Shown in pieces: positions 13,759 to 16,043 of a stretch of DNA of 16,043 bases; the stretch's first letter is position 1, and each line of letters opens with the position of its first letter. The notes beneath the pieces were generated by a model. The model worked only from the letters and a program-made list of their open reading frames with translations, did no database searches and was not told the origin of the DNA. Position numbers and translations under genes: made by a program. This DNA is from DATDRM01 sp035291705 (lineage in GTDB: Bacteria > Chloroflexota > Anaerolineae > Anaerolineales > UBA4823), in NCBI GenBank assembly GCA_035291705.1, contig DATDRM010000226.1:1-16043 (forward strand), read 5' to 3'.

Positions 13759-14880
13759 TCATTGAGGCCAGATCGTACCCGCCCTCACGATGCCGTCCTC
13801 CGGAACGTCGCCTTTAACCGTAGCGCTATTCCCGAGGCGTGCGCCGGCACCGATCTTAACCCCCAGGTTGATCGTCACGCCCATTCCAACCAGCACGCTA
13901 GCTCCTATCTGCACCTCCCCGGCCAGCAGTGCTCCAGGGGAGATATTGGCATAATCGCCAAGGCGGCAGTCATGGGAGACGATTGCGCTGGTGTTGACGA
14001 TCGCCCCGAATCCGATCTGCGCTTCGCTGCCCACATAGGCATGTGAAAAGATCTGTACTCCTGGTGATAAGGTCGCGCTCGGCTCCACAACTGCTGAGGG
14101 GTGGATCAGGATCGGGCAAGCAAATCCGGCCTCAGCCAGCTTTTGAAAGACAGATACCCGGCTGTTGAGATTCCCGATACCACCTACCGCGTTCACCGCC
14201 AGGCGAACTCCCTGAGCGTAAATGTTAAGCAAAGCGTTAGCCCCGCCTAAGACTGGAATGCCCATCACATTCTTTGATTTAGCCAGGCCGTCATCTACAA
14301 TGCCGTGGATGCGGTAAATGCCTATCGATCGGATTAAGTCGATCAATGATTTCCCATGTCCTCCGCCACCATAAATGATAATCGCGGAAGGATCGAAAGC
14401 ATTTTCAGGGATCGAGGGAGGTTGGCTGCGTTCAAGCCTGGCTCGTACCATCTGCTCAGTGATGAGGGGTCCAATTGGAAGCGCGGTTAAATCCAGGTTG
14501 GCTTGTTGAGCAAGGGCCAGCGCTGGTTGGCTAATGCGTAAACCGGGGGGGATTTCAGAGTTAGTCGCCGGCATGGTATGCGACACACCAGTGGATAAGG
14601 GGGGGGTAAGGATTTCGGGAGGCGACCAATCGGGAGAGTCGGCTACGTAGCAGAGAATCTCCCCGGCACGAGCGAGCTGGCCTTCGGCGAACCGCAGGCC
14701 GGTGATATATCCTCCGGCCTCGGCGGTTAGATCAGCTGCCGACTTGGTTGTCTCTAAGGTACAGAGCACCTCGCCGGTAGAGACCTGCTGGCTATTACGA
14801 ACGTTCAACGAAACGAGCCTGGCATCGGGCTCGTTGGGGTTTAATAGCGGGATCAAGACCGGGATCGCAGTGGAAGTCAT
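13759..14880 (-). CDS. Lipoyl domain - subunit-binding-like segment - NeuD/PglD-type acyltransferase fusion
   Basis: Three parts are visible. Residues about 1-80 form a lipoyl/biotinyl domain with the attachment turn LETTKSA (Lys46), which resembles the lipoyl ETDKA motif rather than the biotin MKM. Residues about 114-149 (RISQPALALAQQANLDLTAL then GPLITEQMV) resemble a shortened peripheral-subunit-binding domain of E2 enzymes. Residues about 165-373 are a NeuD/PglD sugar acyltransferase: Rossmann-like start IIIYGGGGHGKSLIDL (167-182), then hexapeptide beta-helix repeats with the likely catalytic His303 in VSHDC. So the usual E2 catalytic core is replaced by a sugar acyltransferase. Upstream lies an E1-beta gene; downstream a sugar aminotransferase. 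The ATG at 14880 is chosen for the TAAGGAG just upstream; a GTG at 14904 would add 8 residues. Acylation of an amino sugar from a lipoyl-bound acyl group is inferred. Confidence 0.88.
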   Translation of the reverse strand: MTSTAIPVLIPLLNPNEPDARLVSLNVRNSQQVSTGEVLCTLETTKSAADLTAEAGGYITGLRFAEGQLARAGEILCYVADSPDWSPPEILTPPLSTGVSHTMPATNSEIPPGLRISQPALALAQQANLDLTALPIGPLITEQMVRARLERSQPPSIPENAFDPSAIIIYGGGGHGKSLIDLIRSIGIYRIHGIVDDGLAKSKNVMGIPVLGGANALLNIYAQGVRLAVNAVGGIGNLNSRVSVFQKLAEAGFACPILIHPSAVVEPSATLSPGVQIFSHAYVGSEAQIGFGAIVNTSAIVSHDCRLGDYANISPGALLAGEVQIGASVLVGMGVTINLGVKIGAGARLGNSATVKGDVPEDGIVRAGTIWPQ

Positions 14881-14883
14881 CGT

Positions 14884-14890
14884 CTCCTTA
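14884..14890 (-). promoter_or_regulatory. Ribosome binding site deciding the acyltransferase start
   Basis: Reading the reverse strand, TAAGGAG precedes the ATG at 14880 by only three bases, a short spacing. The alternative GTG at 14904 has no Shine-Dalgarno at all, so the ATG is preferred, with some doubt from the tight spacing. Confidence 0.5.
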
Positions 14891-14948
14891 GTTGATTGGG
14901 ACACGGATTACACAGATTTCACTCTTAGGTCATACAAGTCATGCATGA

Positions 14949-14976
14949 ATTATACAAGGGATTAATCCTATTTCAA
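14949..14976 (-). promoter_or_regulatory. Strong promoter for the acyltransferase-aminotransferase pair
   Basis: On the reverse strand TTGAAA (14971-14976, five of six) is followed after 16 bases by a perfect TATAAT (14949-14954). This is the best promoter match in the window. It lies between the E1-beta stop and the acyltransferase start, with a leader of about 60 bases, so these two genes can be transcribed without E1-beta. Confidence 0.7.
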
Positions 14977-14985
14977 TAGATGGTT

Positions 14986-16029
14986 TTATTCACACATTTT
15001 TGCCGACTTTCGAATATCCTCTACTCCGGGCAAGATGGCAGATTCGAGGGGAACGGAAGCAGGAATGGGCAGGTCCCAACATGCCAGTCGGCGGGCAGCA
15101 TGCAGATTTACCCCGAGAGTTTCAGCGGCATTGGCCAGGATCTCGGCCCCCCAACCAAGCGTATACGACCCCTCTTCGACGACCAGTAGCCGGTGCGTTT
15201 TGCGCGCCGAGTCAAGGATGGGCGTCATATCGACGGGAGATAGTTGGGTTGGGATAACCAATTCTGTAAAAAATTCGTCTTCATACGCCAGGAGTAAAGC
15301 TGCCTGACGACACAAGTCCGCCATGTATCCATAAGCCACCAGGGTGAGAGTTGGAGGGGGGGCGTCTCGTAAGGAGAGAGTGTAAGTCGGGGCGTAAGGG
15401 CTAGGGGAGAGGGGCGAGAGCGATGGGACGGTAGAAGATGAAGCATTCGCCTGGCCGAGTGTAAAATCCCTTGAGGAGTTTAAGTCCTGAATGGGTAGCA
15501 GATATAGCAGTTTATTCTCGATGAAAAGAACCGGATCTTCGTCGTCCAAGATGGCATGCAGAAGTAAATCTCCTGGGTTATTCAGGGCGCACGGAGCCAT
15601 GACGCGCAAACCCGGCACACCCAGGAAGAGTTTTTCCAAGGTTTGGCTGTGGGTTGGACCATAACCGCGCCGGCCACCCATCGGAGTGCGGATTACCAGG
15701 GGGACGTGCACCTGATCGTTATACATCCAACGGAATTTGGCCACATGGTTGATCAATTGGTCTGCAGCCAGTGTCATGAAGTCACCGAACATGATCTCTA
15801 CCACGGGACGGAGGCCGCGCAATGCCATCCCGGCTGCAATCCCCACGATGGCGGCTTCGGAGACAGGCGTGGTCAACACGCGGCCAGGGAAATCCGTCGA
15901 CAGCCCACGGGTAACTTTGAAAGCGCCGCCGTATGGATCGAGGATGTCTTCTCCAAGGATAAAAACATTTTCGTCGAAAGCCAGGGCGCGGTGCAGGGCT
16001 GCGTTGAGGGAATCAAGGACGGTGGGCAT
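14986..16029 (-). CDS. Thiamine-diphosphate-dependent 2-oxoacid dehydrogenase E1 component, beta subunit
   Basis: This is a transketolase-like beta subunit that, with E1-alpha, decarboxylates a 2-oxoacid and passes the acyl group to lipoamide. It begins like other E1-beta chains (SLNAALHRALAFDENVFILGEDI). PYGGAFKVTRGLSTDF is at 32-47, the TPP-contacting Glu58 in TTPVSEAAIVG, PVVEIMFGDF at 75-84, GGRRGYGPTHSQT with His127, and the C-terminal transketolase domain ARKTHRLLVVEEGSYTLGWGAE (275-296). Extra: a Ser/Pro-rich insertion of about 20-25 residues near 195-222. The length of 347 aa is otherwise normal. ATG 16029 has no Shine-Dalgarno and the 14 bases left upstream hold no in-frame stop, so a fusion to an upstream E1-alpha cannot be excluded. 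The 2-oxoacid substrate is not evident. Confidence 0.9.
   Translation of the reverse strand: MPTVLDSLNAALHRALAFDENVFILGEDILDPYGGAFKVTRGLSTDFPGRVLTTPVSEAAIVGIAAGMALRGLRPVVEIMFGDFMTLAADQLINHVAKFRWMYNDQVHVPLVIRTPMGGRRGYGPTHSQTLEKLFLGVPGLRVMAPCALNNPGDLLLHAILDDEDPVLFIENKLLYLLPIQDLNSSRDFTLGQANASSSTVPSLSPLSPSPYAPTYTLSLRDAPPPTLTLVAYGYMADLCRQAALLLAYEDEFFTELVIPTQLSPVDMTPILDSARKTHRLLVVEEGSYTLGWGAEILANAAETLGVNLHAARRLACWDLPIPASVPLESAILPGVEDIRKSAKMCE
15364..15447 (-). repeat. Low-complexity in-frame insertion in E1-beta
   Basis: The encoded stretch (residues about 195-222) is Ser/Pro/Thr-rich with a near repeat LSPLSPSP. On the + strand the DNA is a purine-rich tract with two copies of CGTAAGG (near 15367 and 15393), each followed by G/A-rich runs. 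E1-beta proteins normally have only a few residues between the LGxA and TLVxYG motifs that flank it here. It is likely an exposed loop that has expanded. Confidence 0.6.
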
Positions 16030-16043
16030 GGGCAGAGAAGGGA

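Noticed and set aside
13336..14046. Open frame of 236 codons on the + strand across the aminotransferase and acyltransferase genes
   Set aside because: It runs antisense to two well-supported genes, has no ribosome site or motif, and spans their intergenic gap.

Overview
The window looks like a chromosomal segment of a free-living bacterium, most likely a Chloroflexota (Anaerolineae-type) organism. That placement is an inference from gene content: a compact murC-murB-ddl-ftsQ-ftsA-ftsZ cell-wall/division block runs straight into nrdR and a class II (B12-dependent) ribonucleotide reductase. GC content is moderate, ATG starts with clear Shine-Dalgarno sites dominate, and no phage or transposase gene is visible.

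Left part (1-6003, + strand): the end of murC, an unrecognised 60-residue ORF coupled to it, murB, ddl, ftsQ, ftsA and ftsZ. Genes overlap or nearly touch until the 104-base ftsA-ftsZ gap, and a GC-rich hairpin follows ftsZ. MurB carries an unusual in-frame insertion whose DNA is made of two palindromes.

Middle part (6004-12440, + strand): nrdR with its own extended -10 promoter and a dyad in its leader, then nrdJ, closed by a textbook terminator. Next comes a tyrosine phenol-lyase/tryptophanase-family enzyme with altered active-site motifs, preceded by a long untranslated leader. A DUF417 (YkgB-like) membrane protein and a deoxynucleoside kinase form a short operon. Its promoter -10 lies in the loop of a 23-bp nested inverted repeat.

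Right part (12513-16043, - strand): a convergent block read right to left. It contains a thiamine-diphosphate E1-beta subunit of 2-oxoacid dehydrogenase type, an unusual fusion protein, and a DegT/DnrJ/EryC1 sugar aminotransferase. The fusion joins a lipoyl domain, a peripheral-subunit-binding-like segment and a NeuD/PglD-type left-handed beta-helix acyltransferase. The most exciting reading is a dedicated acyl-delivery line. E1 would decarboxylate a 2-oxoacid and load the acyl group on the lipoyl arm. The fused NeuD domain would then transfer it to an amino sugar made by the aminotransferase, possibly without acyl-CoA. An E1-alpha gene is predicted just beyond the right edge but cannot be seen here.

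Three proteins (MurB, the aminotransferase and E1-beta) carry roughly 20-25 residue in-frame insertions at sites where their families normally have short loops, which suggests a lineage habit of in-frame repeat insertion.
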